Shown here piece after piece: positions 17,439 to 25,713 of a stretch of DNA of 64,000 nucleotides. The DNA is from Phycisphaerales bacterium (lineage in GTDB: Bacteria > Planctomycetota > Phycisphaerae > Phycisphaerales > UBA1924). The stretch covers positions 1-64,000 of the forward strand of contig CAJPFG010000003.1 in NCBI GenBank assembly GCA_905339235.1, in the 5' to 3' direction. Under the pieces are notes generated by a model that worked only from the letters and a program-made list of their open reading frames with translations, did no database searches and was not told the DNA's origin. Every line of letters begins with the position of its first letter. Position 1 is the stretch's first letter. Made by a program: the position numbers and the translations under genes.

Positions 17439-18304
17439 GTGGGTGCGCGTGGCTGCTCGCGGATGCGGGTGATGATGTGCTGGAGATCGCCGATGCGCTG
17501 CTCGGCGATGGCGTTGAGAACTTCGGGGTGGGAGAGTGGGACGCCGAAGGTGCGCTCGAATCGCGCTGCCTGGCGGTCGAGGATTCGGTCCTGGACGCGG
17601 TCTTCGGCGGAGTCTTCGGCTTCGTCGCGATCGTCGTCGTCGAGGTCGGGGTCGTCGTCGATGGATTGGAGTTCGTCCTCGAGTTCGGCGTCGAAATCAT
17701 CGTCGTCGTTGAAGCAGGCGTCGAGTTGATCGGCAAAGGAGGAGGAGGCTGAGGGAGTTGGAGAGGGGGATAGGTCCGATGGGGCGAATGGGTCGGAAGA
17801 GGCCGGTGCGGGGGTCGGTGGCGAGGGAGGGGTTGCTTGGTGGTTGTTGGTGGGCGGTGGCGAGGCGAGGACGCGCTGAGGTCGGGGGGTGTGGAGTCGC
17901 GACGGGGTGTTGGTGCGGGGAGGGCGTGCGGGCTGGTTGGCGGGGTCGGCGGTGACGCGGCCGAGGGGGCGGAGGAGGCGGTCGGCGGCGCGGCGGGCGG
18001 TTTCTTCGTGCTTGGAGTTCTTCACGATGTCGAGAAGTCGCTCGATTGCGTCGTGCTGGGCGTGTAGGTGGAGATAGGCCGCGCGTTGGTTGGCGAGGTC
18101 TTCGATTCTGGCGATGGCCGCGGCGATGTGTGGCTGGGCGGCCCAGTCGGCGAGTTGCGTGGTGGTGATGTTGAGGGCGCGGGCGAGGTCGGGGAGTTGG
18201 CCGCGGTGGTCGAACCAGGCGTTGAGGCGGATGCTGTCGAGCGGGGAGAGGGCCGGCGCGGCGGGTACGGGGTGCTGGGAGTTGGAAGCGGGGAGTTCGG
18301 GCAT
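17435..18304 (-). CDS. Hypothetical protein with HTH-like N-terminus and acidic segment
   Basis: The 289-residue product begins MPELPASNSQ. Residues about 25-70 read LDSIRLNAWFDHRGQLPDLARALNITTTQLADWAA. This could be a helix-turn-helix of the kind seen in small terminase-like or transposase-like DNA-binding proteins. A helical stretch, a Pro/Ser/Thr-rich linker and a very acidic run (DDDDFDAELEDELQSIDDD) follow, then a helical C-terminus. I do not recognise a family. The acidic tail may mimic DNA or bind a basic partner. Confidence 0.6.
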   Translation of the reverse strand: MPELPASNSQHPVPAAPALSPLDSIRLNAWFDHRGQLPDLARALNITTTQLADWAAQPHIAAAIARIEDLANQRAAYLHLHAQHDAIERLLDIVKNSKHEETARRAADRLLRPLGRVTADPANQPARPPRTNTPSRLHTPRPQRVLASPPPTNNHQATPPSPPTPAPASSDPFAPSDLSPSPTPSASSSFADQLDACFNDDDDFDAELEDELQSIDDDPDLDDDDRDEAEDSAEDRVQDRILDRQAARFERTFGVPLSHPEVLNAIAEQRIGDLQHIITRIREQPRAPT

Positions 18305-18624
18305 TACGAACTGACGGTACGGATTCGGGTTGGGCGTGTCAAGGGGAAGTTTTGAGGAAATGGGGAAGTGGTGCGCAAGGCTTTGGGGGCGTGGGGGTTG
18401 GGTGGGTCGAGCGATAGGACTCAAAGGGCGAATAGGACTGATAGGACGATGGGCCGACCTCTCCCCGGCCATTTCCTCGGCGGAGAGGGGCGGGAGAGCA
18501 GAGGCGCGTGGTGGCTGTGCCTTCGCTCGGCCCGCGGACGGGCCGAACCACGAGCCGGAAGGCGCCGGGAGGCTCGTGCCACTCCTGTTGCGCCGGGAGG
18601 CTTGTACGACTTTTGGCGCACGGG
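18305..18624. repeat. Intergenic region with short tandem repeats and a hairpin
   Basis: There is no gene here. Three ATAGGAC units occur at 18414-18420, 18432-18438 and 18441-18447. Further on, CACGAGCC (18549-18556) and GGCTCGTG (18571-18578) form an 8-bp hairpin stem. GCGCCGGGAGGCT occurs twice (18562-18574 and 18590-18602). A related string, GGCCGGAGGCTCGTGCTACC, lies at 46141-46160, so this looks like a dispersed family and not a local accident. Confidence 0.5.
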
Positions 18625-19668
18625 CTATTCGGTCATCGCGAGCATCGCGAAGGTCGCGAGCCAGTGTTCGCCCATGTAGTCGCCGGTGACGTGGGGGAGC
18701 GCGGCTTCGAGGTGGGTTTGAGAGGCTTGCTGCGTGAGTTGGCGGCGGGGGTCGTTGGGTGGGAGAGTCTGGGAGATGGAGCGCCAGCACCAGGCGCGGC
18801 AGAGGTTGAGGCCGTCGAGGTGGGTGATCTGGCCGTCGGTGCGGTCGCTGACGAAGGCGGACGTGAAGAGCGTGGCGGGCTCGCGCTTGGCGAGGTTGGG
18901 AAGGAAGCGGTCGAACCAGGGGAGGAACTCGGAAGCGGGGAGGATTCGGCGCATGCACTCGGCTTCGACGAGACCGGGGGAGAGGAAGTCAGTGCCGTCG
19001 GGCTCCCAGGCGGGGTAGTTCGCGTCGTTGTAGTACCAGGCGCGAGCCTTGGATTCGATGGCCGCGGCGAGGGGCTGGTGGTTGGCGGCGCGGGCGTAGT
19101 CGATAGCGAGGGCGAGCGCGAAGGCGGTGTTGTTGTGCGTGCCGACGCGGATGGGGTAGGTGGCTTTGGGGAGGAAGGCGAGGAAGCGATCGACGAAGGC
19201 ATCGGTGAGCGGCTGAAGGATGGAAGTCCAGCGGGCGAAGGCGGCGGCGGTATCGGCGGAGGATGGAGCGACGGCGGGCGGCGCGGGAGCGCGGAGTTCG
19301 GCCGCCAGTTTGAGGAGCCAGCCCCAGCCGTAGGGGCGTTCGAAGGTCTGGCGGAGTTTCTGGGCGAGGTAGTCGGTCTCGGTCTTCACGTTGTCGGGCG
19401 TGAAGCGGCTGTCGAGGAGGGCGCGGAGTTCCGCGGCCTGAGCGAGCGCGGGGTAGTTGCGGAGGGCGCGGATGAGGAGCCAATGGCCGTGGACGGAGGA
19501 GTGCCAGTCGAAGGAGCCGCAGAAGATGGGGTGGAGTGCGCGAGGGCTCTTGATTTCGGAGGGATCGTTGATGACGTGGTCGAGTTTGTTGGGGTACTCG
19601 CGGTCGAGGTGAGTGAGGACGAGCGCGACGAAGTGATCGATGAAATCGTCGGGAGTTCGGCGGGGCAT
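18625..19668 (-). CDS. DUF2891 family protein
   Basis: The 347-residue product begins MPRRTPDDFIDHFVALVL. Family-like features include IFCGSFDWHSSVHGHWLL near residue 50, RPYGWGWLLKLAAEL near 120, GTHNNTAFALALAIDYA near 180, and a C-terminal THLDGLNLCRAWCWRSI and GDYMGEHWLATFA. Length and these motifs match DUF2891, an all-helical family of unknown function whose conserved His/Trp pockets suggest an enzyme. ATG 19668 is chosen; the frame is open further upstream without family similarity. Confidence 0.8.
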   Translation of the reverse strand: MPRRTPDDFIDHFVALVLTHLDREYPNKLDHVINDPSEIKSPRALHPIFCGSFDWHSSVHGHWLLIRALRNYPALAQAAELRALLDSRFTPDNVKTETDYLAQKLRQTFERPYGWGWLLKLAAELRAPAPPAVAPSSADTAAAFARWTSILQPLTDAFVDRFLAFLPKATYPIRVGTHNNTAFALALAIDYARAANHQPLAAAIESKARAWYYNDANYPAWEPDGTDFLSPGLVEAECMRRILPASEFLPWFDRFLPNLAKREPATLFTSAFVSDRTDGQITHLDGLNLCRAWCWRSISQTLPPNDPRRQLTQQASQTHLEAALPHVTGDYMGEHWLATFAMLAMTE

Positions 19669-19756
19669 TGCGGATGCTAGGGAGAGGCGGGGGGAGAGGT
19701 AAGTGGGCGAGGGGGCGAGGGTGTTCGACCGGGCACATGGGTGACACTCGCAAGCG

Positions 19757-19972
19757 TACAGCGCGGGCGGCGGAGTCGAGGACACCGGCGACCATGTCGC
19801 GCGGGGCTTCGAGTGCATCGATGAACTCTTCGAGCGTGGATCCGGAATTGAGTTACTCGAAGAGAATGCGCACCGGAAGCCTCGTGCCTCGGAAGCACGG
19901 CTCGCCGCCCGTCCGGTCGGGGTCGATCCAGACGAATGGGTACCAGGGGCTGCGGGGGCTGGTCTGCTCCAT
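19757..19972 (-). pseudogene. DUF433 antitoxin-like pseudogene with internal stop
   Basis: Reading minus from ATG 19972, the frame gives FVWIDPDRTGGEPCFRGTRL, the hallmark 'GxPCxRGTRxPV' motif of DUF433, then PVRILFE. A TAA at 19855-19853 follows, and LNSGSTLEEFIDALEAPRDM continues in the same frame. In intact relatives an aromatic residue commonly occupies the stop position (for example FEYL), so one TAC or TAT to TAA change would explain it. The 3' end is approximate. No DUF5615-type toxin partner is seen next to it. A sequencing error is the alternative. Confidence 0.65.
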
Positions 19973-20012
19973 GCCGCGTTGTTGGCCGCGTCCGGTGAAG
20001 ACGCGACGGCAC

Positions 20013-20507
20013 TCACCAGCCCGCCTTCACCCACCCTGTGCTTACACCCAGGCGGCGCAGGAAAACCGCGAGTTGTCCGGTGTGGTGCTGGAGGTGACGG
20101 ATGTTGTAGAGGTGGAGTTCGGCGCGGGTGAATGGGAGGTGGGAGAATCCCGAAGGACCTTGGAGAGTCTCGGCCGTCTCGGAGGCGATGGTGTCGCGGA
20201 GTTGGGGGTGGTGGAGGATGTCGGCGTAGGCGAGGAGTTCGGGTTGGGTGAAGCGGCGGCTGGGGTATTCCTCGTCGAGTTCGGCGCGGCCGGCGGGAAA
20301 GAACTCCGGGCGGAGCACGAATGACTCGTTGGAGCGTGCGAGGTAGCAGTCCACGAACATCAGCGTGTGGTAGGAGACGTGCCAGAACGGGTACTTTCCG
20401 ATTGTGGAGTCCCAGTGAAGTGGCGGGCACTTGACGAGGCATTCGCGGTGCATGGCGAGGGCGGCCTGGAACTGGGAGGTGAGGATGTGCTTGAGGTGGT
20501 CGGACAT
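20013..20507 (-). CDS. DinB/YfiT-like four-helix protein
   Basis: The 164-residue protein has the pattern of a DinB-like metal-binding helical bundle. It shows FWHVSYHTLMFVDCYL near residue 42 and IRHLQHHTGQLAVFLRRLG near the C-terminus. The His residues in these segments are the usual divalent metal ligands. Family members include thiol transferases and many proteins of unknown function. ATG 20507 gives the expected length. It is divergent from the ABC transporter genes. Confidence 0.75.
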   Translation of the reverse strand: MSDHLKHILTSQFQAALAMHRECLVKCPPLHWDSTIGKYPFWHVSYHTLMFVDCYLARSNESFVLRPEFFPAGRAELDEEYPSRRFTQPELLAYADILHHPQLRDTIASETAETLQGPSGFSHLPFTRAELHLYNIRHLQHHTGQLAVFLRRLGVSTGWVKAGW

Positions 20508-20597
20508 GGCGTGACTCCCGAAGATCGGATTCGGCGTCCCTGAGGCAGGATACACGCGAATAATGCCGGCACGCCCGGACAACCCTGGAGCCCTGCT

Positions 20598-21578
20598 TTG
20601 CCCCCAGCCATCGAACTGCGTCGAGTCCGCAAGACGTTTGGAACGAAAGTCGCGGTGGACGACTTTGACCTGACGATCGAGCCCGGCACGCTGGTGGGAT
20701 TCATCGGCCCCAACGGGGCGGGGAAGACCACGACGATCCGGATGATCATGTCGATCATTTTCGCGGACTCGGGGGATATTCACGTGCTGGGAAAGACGTC
20801 GGCCGTGGAGAGCAAGGACCGGATCGGGTACCTGCCGGAGGAGCGCGGGCTGTACAAGAAGATGAAGGTGGGCGCGTTCCTGACGTACATCGCGCGGCTG
20901 AAGGGGATGGACGCGACGGGGCTGGATCGGAAGGTGCGGGGGTGGCTGGAGCGCGCGGGGCTGGGGGATTGCGTCAAGAAGAAGTGCGAGGAACTCAGCA
21001 AGGGGATGCAGCAGAAGGTACAGTTCATCGCGTCGGTGATCCATGAGCCGGAACTGCTGATCCTGGACGAGCCGTTCAGCGGGCTGGACCCGGTGAATCG
21101 CAAGTTGCTGCGGGAGATGATCCACGAGCAGCACGCGATGGGGCGGACGATCATTTTTTCGACGCACGCGATGTTCGAGGCGGAGCAGTTGTGCCAGCGG
21201 GTGCTGATGGTCAACCGGGGGGCCAAGGTGCTGGACGACACGCTCCAGGACATCTGGCGGAAGTACGACCCCAAGGCGGTGGTGGTGGAACCGTTGACGG
21301 ATGCGCCCGACTTGCTGGCGCCGGCGATGCGTGAAATCGCCGGAGTGCACGAGGCCGTGGTGACGCGGAACGCGGTGGAACTGCGATTGACGGACGGCGC
21401 GGATTCGGCGAGGGTGATGGCCGAGGCGGCGCGGATGACGACGGTTCGGCGGATGGAACTGAAGCGGCCGAACCTGGAGGACATCTTCATAAACCTGGTG
21501 GGCGGGTCGGCGGAAGCGATCCGGGCGGAGTTGGCGGACCTGAACGGGGCGGCGGCGGCGCAGGAGGCTTCGGCGTGA
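20598..21578 (+). CDS. NatA-like ABC transporter ATP-binding protein
   Basis: The 326-residue protein has Walker A GPNGAGKTTTIRMI (about residues 38-51), a Q-loop region at YLPEERGLYKKM, signature LSKGMQQKVQ, Walker B LLILDEPFSGLD and switch His in FSTHAMFEAEQ. The YLPEERGLY element and the C-terminal LKRPNLEDIFINLVGG occur in NatA-type subunits that work with large ABC-2 permeases. The start is TTG 20598 with GGAG upstream. The stop overlaps the permease start (GTGA), so the two form one exporter. Confidence 0.9.
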   Translation: MPPAIELRRVRKTFGTKVAVDDFDLTIEPGTLVGFIGPNGAGKTTTIRMIMSIIFADSGDIHVLGKTSAVESKDRIGYLPEERGLYKKMKVGAFLTYIARLKGMDATGLDRKVRGWLERAGLGDCVKKKCEELSKGMQQKVQFIASVIHEPELLILDEPFSGLDPVNRKLLREMIHEQHAMGRTIIFSTHAMFEAEQLCQRVLMVNRGAKVLDDTLQDIWRKYDPKAVVVEPLTDAPDLLAPAMREIAGVHEAVVTRNAVELRLTDGADSARVMAEAARMTTVRRMELKRPNLEDIFINLVGGSAEAIRAELADLNGAAAAQEASA

Positions 21579-23020
21579 ACAAGATGATGTGGATTGCGTG
21601 GCGGGAGTTCTGCACGACGGTATTCACCAAGGGCTTTCTGCTGGGCGTGGTGATGATGCCGCTGATGCTGGTGGTGGTGGGCGGGGCGGTGGTGTGGATG
21701 AAGAACTTCAGCGGGCCGCGGATCCAGGGGACGGTCGCGGTGATCGACCAGAGCGGGCAGGTAGCGCCGCGGCTGGAGGAGCGTTTCAGCCCGGACTTTG
21801 AGAAGAAGGAGGCGGAGGAACTGGCGGCGCGGGTGCAGGAGGAGATCAAGAAGAGCGAAGCGGCGCAGGCGGCGATGGCGCTGGGTGGTCCGCAGGCGCA
21901 GGAGCAGACGAAGGCGGCGATGGAGCAGGCGACGAAGGCGGGGCCGGAAATCTCGCTGGTGGTGCTGCCGCGGGACGCGGACGTGGAGAAGGAGAAAGAG
22001 CCGGTCAAGAACGCGTCGATCAAGCGGGCGTCGGAGGATGGCTCGAAGGAGGAGGGTGAGAATCGGCTAGCGCTGATCGTGGTGCCCCCGGGCGCCGTCA
22101 GGATGGAAGGCGGCAAGTTCGAGCAGTACCAGGCGTTCTTCGCGCAGCGCCTGGACGGCGAGGTCCAGCAGAAGATCCAGCGGCGGGTGTCGGACTCGAT
22201 CGTGGATGCGCGGCTGGAGACCGACGAGCGGCTGGCCCAGGCGGGGTTGTCGCCGCGGGAGGTGCGGGAGTTGATTGCGCGGCCGTGGGCGGAGGCCAAG
22301 ACGCTGACGCCGGGGGGCGAGAAGAAAGCGCTGGGCGAGTTGACGATGCTGATCCCGATGGCGTTCATGATCCTGCTGATGATGTCGGTGATGACCAGCG
22401 GCTCGGCGCTGCTGACGACGACGGTCGAGGAGAAGAGCACGCGGGTGATCGAGGTGCTGCTCAGCGCCGTTTCGCCAATGCAGTTGATGACCGGGAAGAT
22501 CCTGGGTCAGATGGGCGTGGGCATCCTGATCCTGGTGGTGTACGCCGGGATGGGGGTGGGATCGGTGGCGTACTTCCTGAACCGGCTGGATCTGGTGAGC
22601 GGGGCGTCGCTGGCGTACCTGGGCGTGTTCTTCCTGATCGCGTACTTCCTGTTCGCGTCGATGATGGCGGCCATCGGGAGCGCGGTGAACGACATGCGCG
22701 AGGCCCAGACGCTGATGACGCCGGTGATGATGGTGATGATGATCCCGTGGATGATCTGGTTCGTCATCCAGCGGGCGCCCAACTCGACGGTGGCGGTGGT
22801 GCTGAGTTTCGTCCCGGTGACCAACCCCTTCGTGATGGTGATCCGCCTTTCGGGGAGCGAGCCGGTGCCGACGTGGCAGATCCCGGTAGCGATCGGCGTT
22901 GGTCTGCTGTCGGTGGTGGGCGCGGCGTGGGCCGCGGCCAAGATCTTCCGCATCGGGGCGCTGATGTACGGCAAGCCGCCGAACTTCGCGACGCTGGTGA
23001 GGTGGGTGAGGATGGCGTGA
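21575..23020 (+). CDS. NatB-like ABC-2 permease with large extracytoplasmic loop
   Basis: This 481-residue permease has one N-terminal transmembrane helix (FLLGVVMMPLMLVVVGGAVV) and an extracytoplasmic domain of about 220 residues rich in Lys/Glu/Ala coiled segments. At least five C-terminal helices follow, from MLIPMAFMILLMMSVMTSG onward. EEKSTRVIEVLLSAVSP is the conserved cytoplasmic coupling motif of NatB and YhaP-type ABC-2 permeases. The substrate could be Na+, a lipid or a peptide; sequence alone does not say. Confidence 0.88.
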   Translation: MNKMMWIAWREFCTTVFTKGFLLGVVMMPLMLVVVGGAVVWMKNFSGPRIQGTVAVIDQSGQVAPRLEERFSPDFEKKEAEELAARVQEEIKKSEAAQAAMALGGPQAQEQTKAAMEQATKAGPEISLVVLPRDADVEKEKEPVKNASIKRASEDGSKEEGENRLALIVVPPGAVRMEGGKFEQYQAFFAQRLDGEVQQKIQRRVSDSIVDARLETDERLAQAGLSPREVRELIARPWAEAKTLTPGGEKKALGELTMLIPMAFMILLMMSVMTSGSALLTTTVEEKSTRVIEVLLSAVSPMQLMTGKILGQMGVGILILVVYAGMGVGSVAYFLNRLDLVSGASLAYLGVFFLIAYFLFASMMAAIGSAVNDMREAQTLMTPVMMVMMIPWMIWFVIQRAPNSTVAVVLSFVPVTNPFVMVIRLSGSEPVPTWQIPVAIGVGLLSVVGAAWAAAKIFRIGALMYGKPPNFATLVRWVRMA

Positions 23021-23031
23021 GGGGCCGCCAA

Positions 23032-23904
23032 ATGGCCAAAGGTGCAAAGGGCCGAAGGGCCAAAGCGATGCCGGGACGGCCGCTGGACCGCTTCGACCTA
23101 TACGAATTGTGCGTTCAGGCCCCCATGCTGATGGCCCGGTTTCTGGGCGCGGTGCACGGGCGAAAGCCGCTGGTTCTCCGCGAGGACTTCTCGGGCGGGG
23201 GCGCGCTCTGCAAAGCCTGGGTCCGCGCCGGCATAGTCCTCCCGCAAGGGGGAGGTGCCGGGTCCGCGAGGCGGAGGGGGGCGCCGACGCCGCCGCGCTC
23301 CGCCATCGCGGTCGATCTTGACGCCGCGCCGCTCCGGCGGCTCAAGGGATTCGATCGCATCCACACCATCCGCGCCGATGTCCGCAAAGTCCACGACCGC
23401 GCCGACATCATCGCCGCGCTCAACTTTCCGCTCGGCTACTTCTACTCCCGCGACGAACTCGTTCACTACCTCCGTCTCTCGCGCCGCCGCCTCAACCCGC
23501 GCGGCGTGTTCGTCGGCGACATCTACGGCGGCGAGGGTGCGTTTGAACTCTGCTCCAAGTCACGCGACCTCCGCGGCCTCGCCGGGGAGGAAATCGAGTA
23601 CACGTGGGAGCAGCGCGAGGCCGATGTTGTGTCCGGCCGCGTCTTCAACGCCATCCACTTTACGGTGCGTAACGACGGGGCCTCCAAGCCTCGCACTGTG
23701 CGCGATGCGTTCACCTATGACTGGCGGCTGTGGTCCATACCGGAACTTACGGACGCGTACCACGACGCGGGGTTCAAGGCGGTGGAGGTGTACGACCAGA
23801 ACGCGGGCGCGATCGACCACCTTGGAAACCTGCATGTGCGGCCGGTGACGGACGGGCGCGAGTTGGAGGCGGATTGGGTGGTGTATGTGGTGGGGAGGAA
23901 GTGA
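23032..23904 (+). CDS. Class I SAM-dependent methyltransferase with in-frame repeat insertion
   Basis: The product has 290 residues from ATG 23032, or 278 from ATG 23068. The SAM-binding start LREDFSGGGALCKAWVRA and the motif AIAVDLDAAPLRRL mark a class I methyltransferase. Between them, about 20 residues (roughly 69-88) are encoded largely by a GC-rich palindromic element at 23238-23280, which relatives would not be expected to have. The first 12 codons from 23032 are also made of a repeat (CAAAGGGCC family), which favours the second start. The C-terminal half has EIEYTWEQREADVVSGRVFN and DAFTYDWRLWSIPELTDAY. The substrate is unknown. Confidence 0.8.
   Translation: MAKGAKGRRAKAMPGRPLDRFDLYELCVQAPMLMARFLGAVHGRKPLVLREDFSGGGALCKAWVRAGIVLPQGGGAGSARRRGAPTPPRSAIAVDLDAAPLRRLKGFDRIHTIRADVRKVHDRADIIAALNFPLGYFYSRDELVHYLRLSRRRLNPRGVFVGDIYGGEGAFELCSKSRDLRGLAGEEIEYTWEQREADVVSGRVFNAIHFTVRNDGASKPRTVRDAFTYDWRLWSIPELTDAYHDAGFKAVEVYDQNAGAIDHLGNLHVRPVTDGRELEADWVVYVVGRK
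23238..23280. repeat. Palindromic repeat element inside a coding region
   Basis: The 43-bp segment has two small hairpins: CCTCCC-GCAA-GGGGGAGG, then CCGC-GAG-GCGG followed by AGGGGG. It resembles the dispersed 'CTCCC..CAAGGGGGAGG' intergenic elements seen in several bacterial groups (established in general, not checked here). It is read in frame within the methyltransferase at 23032-23904. Confidence 0.6.
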
Positions 23905-23953
23905 CGGGCGTTGGCGTTTCGCACTGCAGAGCACTCGTCAGGCGCCACCCGGC

Positions 23954-23992
23954 AAAAAGGCCGCGGGCCCCCGGTTGTCCCGAGGGCCCGCG
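23954..23992 (-). terminator. Rho-independent terminator of rnpB
   Basis: On the minus strand, CGCGGGCCCTCGG and CCGGGGGCCCGCG form a strong stem around a short loop (GACAA). CCTTTTTGCC follows. It lies 8 bp after the 3' end of the RNase P RNA. Confidence 0.85.
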
Positions 23993-23999
23993 ATTGCGA

Positions 24000-24420
24000 G
24001 CAGCGCGGCCGTAAGCCGAGTTCTGTGCCCGCCGGTGGTTCCCGCCCCTGTCCTTGACGGGGGCTCGGGACGGGCCTTCCGACGGCGGCGACCATTTCTC
24101 TGGGACCCGTGTTGCCACAGGCCTCAAGCGGTCTACCCGCCTCCATCGCCCGGACCGGGCTCAAGCGGAGGCTGCGTGACCTTGCACGCGCTGGGGTTTG
24201 CCGTGCCCCGGGCGTCACCGTCCGGGCGGTGGGCTCTTACCCCACCATTTCACCCTTGCCTGAGCCCTTGCGGGCCATCGGCGGTGTGATTTCTGTGGCA
24301 CTTTCCCTCGCCCGCGTCGCTGTGACGGGCGGGTGGGCGTTACCCACCAGCGTGTCCTGCCGTGCTCGGACTTTCCTCAGATCCGCCTCGCGGCGAATCC
24401 GCGGCCGCCTCGCCGCGCTC
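24000..24420 (-). ncRNA. rnpB: RNase P RNA (bacterial type A)
   Basis: This is the catalytic RNA that removes tRNA 5' leaders. On the minus strand the 5' conserved block GAGGAAAGTCCGAGCACGGC is present, then GGTAAGGGTGAAATGGTGGG and GTAAGAGCCCACCGC in the middle, and the 3' block CACAGAACTCGGCTTACGGC. The ends pair as helix P1: AGCGCGGC (24419-24412) with GCCGCGCT (24009-24002). Length, about 420 nt, is slightly above the usual 350-400. A promoter lies just upstream and a terminator just downstream, so it is its own transcription unit. Confidence 0.96.
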
Positions 24421-24425
24421 ACGCG

Positions 24426-24456
24426 ATCATACGCGGGCCGTTACCATCCTGTTCAA
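24426..24456 (-). promoter_or_regulatory. Sigma70-type promoter of rnpB
   Basis: On the minus strand TTGAAC (24456-24451) and TATGAT (24431-24426) are separated by 19 bp. A start about 7 bp beyond the -10 box would fall at 24419, the first base of helix P1. The -35 box overlaps the first codon of the divergent gene at 24456. Confidence 0.6.
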
Positions 24457-25496
24457 TGGGGGACGCACCTGACATCGGCGTGTGGCTGGAACCGAGGCAG
24501 ACGGAGTTCGTGCGCGCGGTGGTGGCGGCGGCGGGGTGCCGGGCGGCGTTCGCGGGTTCGCCGGTGAAGGGACAGTCGGGCGGAGTGGCCGCGGAGTTGG
24601 GCGCGGAGCCGTTCGACGATCTGCGGGCGGCGATGGCGGCGATGGATGTGCGGGTGCTGTGGCTGGCCTCGGCGGGGGAGTTCGGCGCGGCGGACGATCC
24701 GCGGGATTCGCGTGCGCTGGCGGACCTGCACGGGCGCGGGTGCCGGCTGGTGTCGAGCGAGCCGATCCCCGCGTCGCCGCTGGCGCTCTCGCGTCCGCTG
24801 TGGACGGAGTCGGAACCGCACGTGGTGTCGGCGGCGGGGCAGGTTCGGTTCGCGGCGCTGCCGCGGGCGGCGCGGGTATGGCGGGACGCGACGGAGACGC
24901 TGGAGGCCCTGGGGCCGGCGCGGCTGGTGCAGGTGGAGGCGTGGGGCGGGCCGGCGCACGGGTCGCTGGGGGCGCGGGTGTTCGGGGCGATGGATCTGGT
25001 GTTTGCGCTGTTGGGAGAGCCGGCGAGCGTGGATGCGGTGCACGTGGGGCCGCGGGCGGCGTCGGGGGTGCAGGCGGGTCCCGCGGAGACGCTGCGGAAC
25101 CTGGATGGGGACCTGACGGCGACGATGCGGTTTGAGGACGGCCGCGCGGCGGTGGTGGCGGCGTCGAACGCGGCGGGGCGGTGGAACACACTGGTGACGC
25201 TGGTGTCGGAGCAGGGCCGGTTGCGAGTGTTCGATGACGGGTGGGAGTGGATCGGGCCGGACGGCGCGAAGCGGGATGAATCGAGGGCGCCCAAGCGGGA
25301 ACGGGGGAAGGCTGGGCCGGATCACGGCGTGGCCGCGGCGGCGGAATCGCTGATGCAGGCGCTGGGAGCGGGCGGGGCGGAGTCCGGGCCGGTGCCGCTG
25401 GAGGCGGTGCTTCCGATCACGCACGCGGCGCTGCTGTCGGCGAAGACCGGGCAGCCGGAGAGCCCGGCGACGATCCGGCGGCTGGCGGGGTTGTGA
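24456..25496 (+). CDS. Gfo/Idh/MocA-like oxidoreductase family protein
   Basis: The 346-residue product looks like a diverged Gfo/Idh/MocA protein. The N-terminal half has alternating strands and helices with DDLRAAMAAMDVRVLWLASA, the typical 'is it set in this branch' segment after the Rossmann motif. The C-terminal half has GARVFGAMDLVFALLGEPASVDAV and GRWNTLVTLVSEQGRLRVFDDGWEW, like the beta-sheet dimer domain. The glycine-rich NAD(P) motif at the extreme N-terminus is poor, so cofactor binding is doubtful. ATG 24456 lies only 36 bp from the divergent rnpB 5' end. Confidence 0.6.
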   Translation: MGDAPDIGVWLEPRQTEFVRAVVAAAGCRAAFAGSPVKGQSGGVAAELGAEPFDDLRAAMAAMDVRVLWLASAGEFGAADDPRDSRALADLHGRGCRLVSSEPIPASPLALSRPLWTESEPHVVSAAGQVRFAALPRAARVWRDATETLEALGPARLVQVEAWGGPAHGSLGARVFGAMDLVFALLGEPASVDAVHVGPRAASGVQAGPAETLRNLDGDLTATMRFEDGRAAVVAASNAAGRWNTLVTLVSEQGRLRVFDDGWEWIGPDGAKRDESRAPKRERGKAGPDHGVAAAAESLMQALGAGGAESGPVPLEAVLPITHAALLSAKTGQPESPATIRRLAGL

Positions 25497-25713
25497 TGGC
25501 TTGTGGATCGTGCGGGAAGATGAGGATTCGGCGGTTTTCGGACGCCGCGAACGAGGAAATGGCGCTTCCAAAGCGGCGGAAATGCGTCATACTGGGCGTA
25601 TTGAGGGGAATCCGGCCGGGTGGGCCGGGGTGGATATGTTTGCGCTTCAATCTCCGGCGCGGGATGCCGCGTCGGGGTGCTATTTGTGTCGGCGGGGGAT
25701 GAAGGGAACGCGC

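Noticed and set aside
23885..24567. Open frames on both strands across 24000-24420
   Set aside because: The region is RNase P RNA; its conserved blocks, P1 pairing, promoter and terminator explain the sequence better than any protein.
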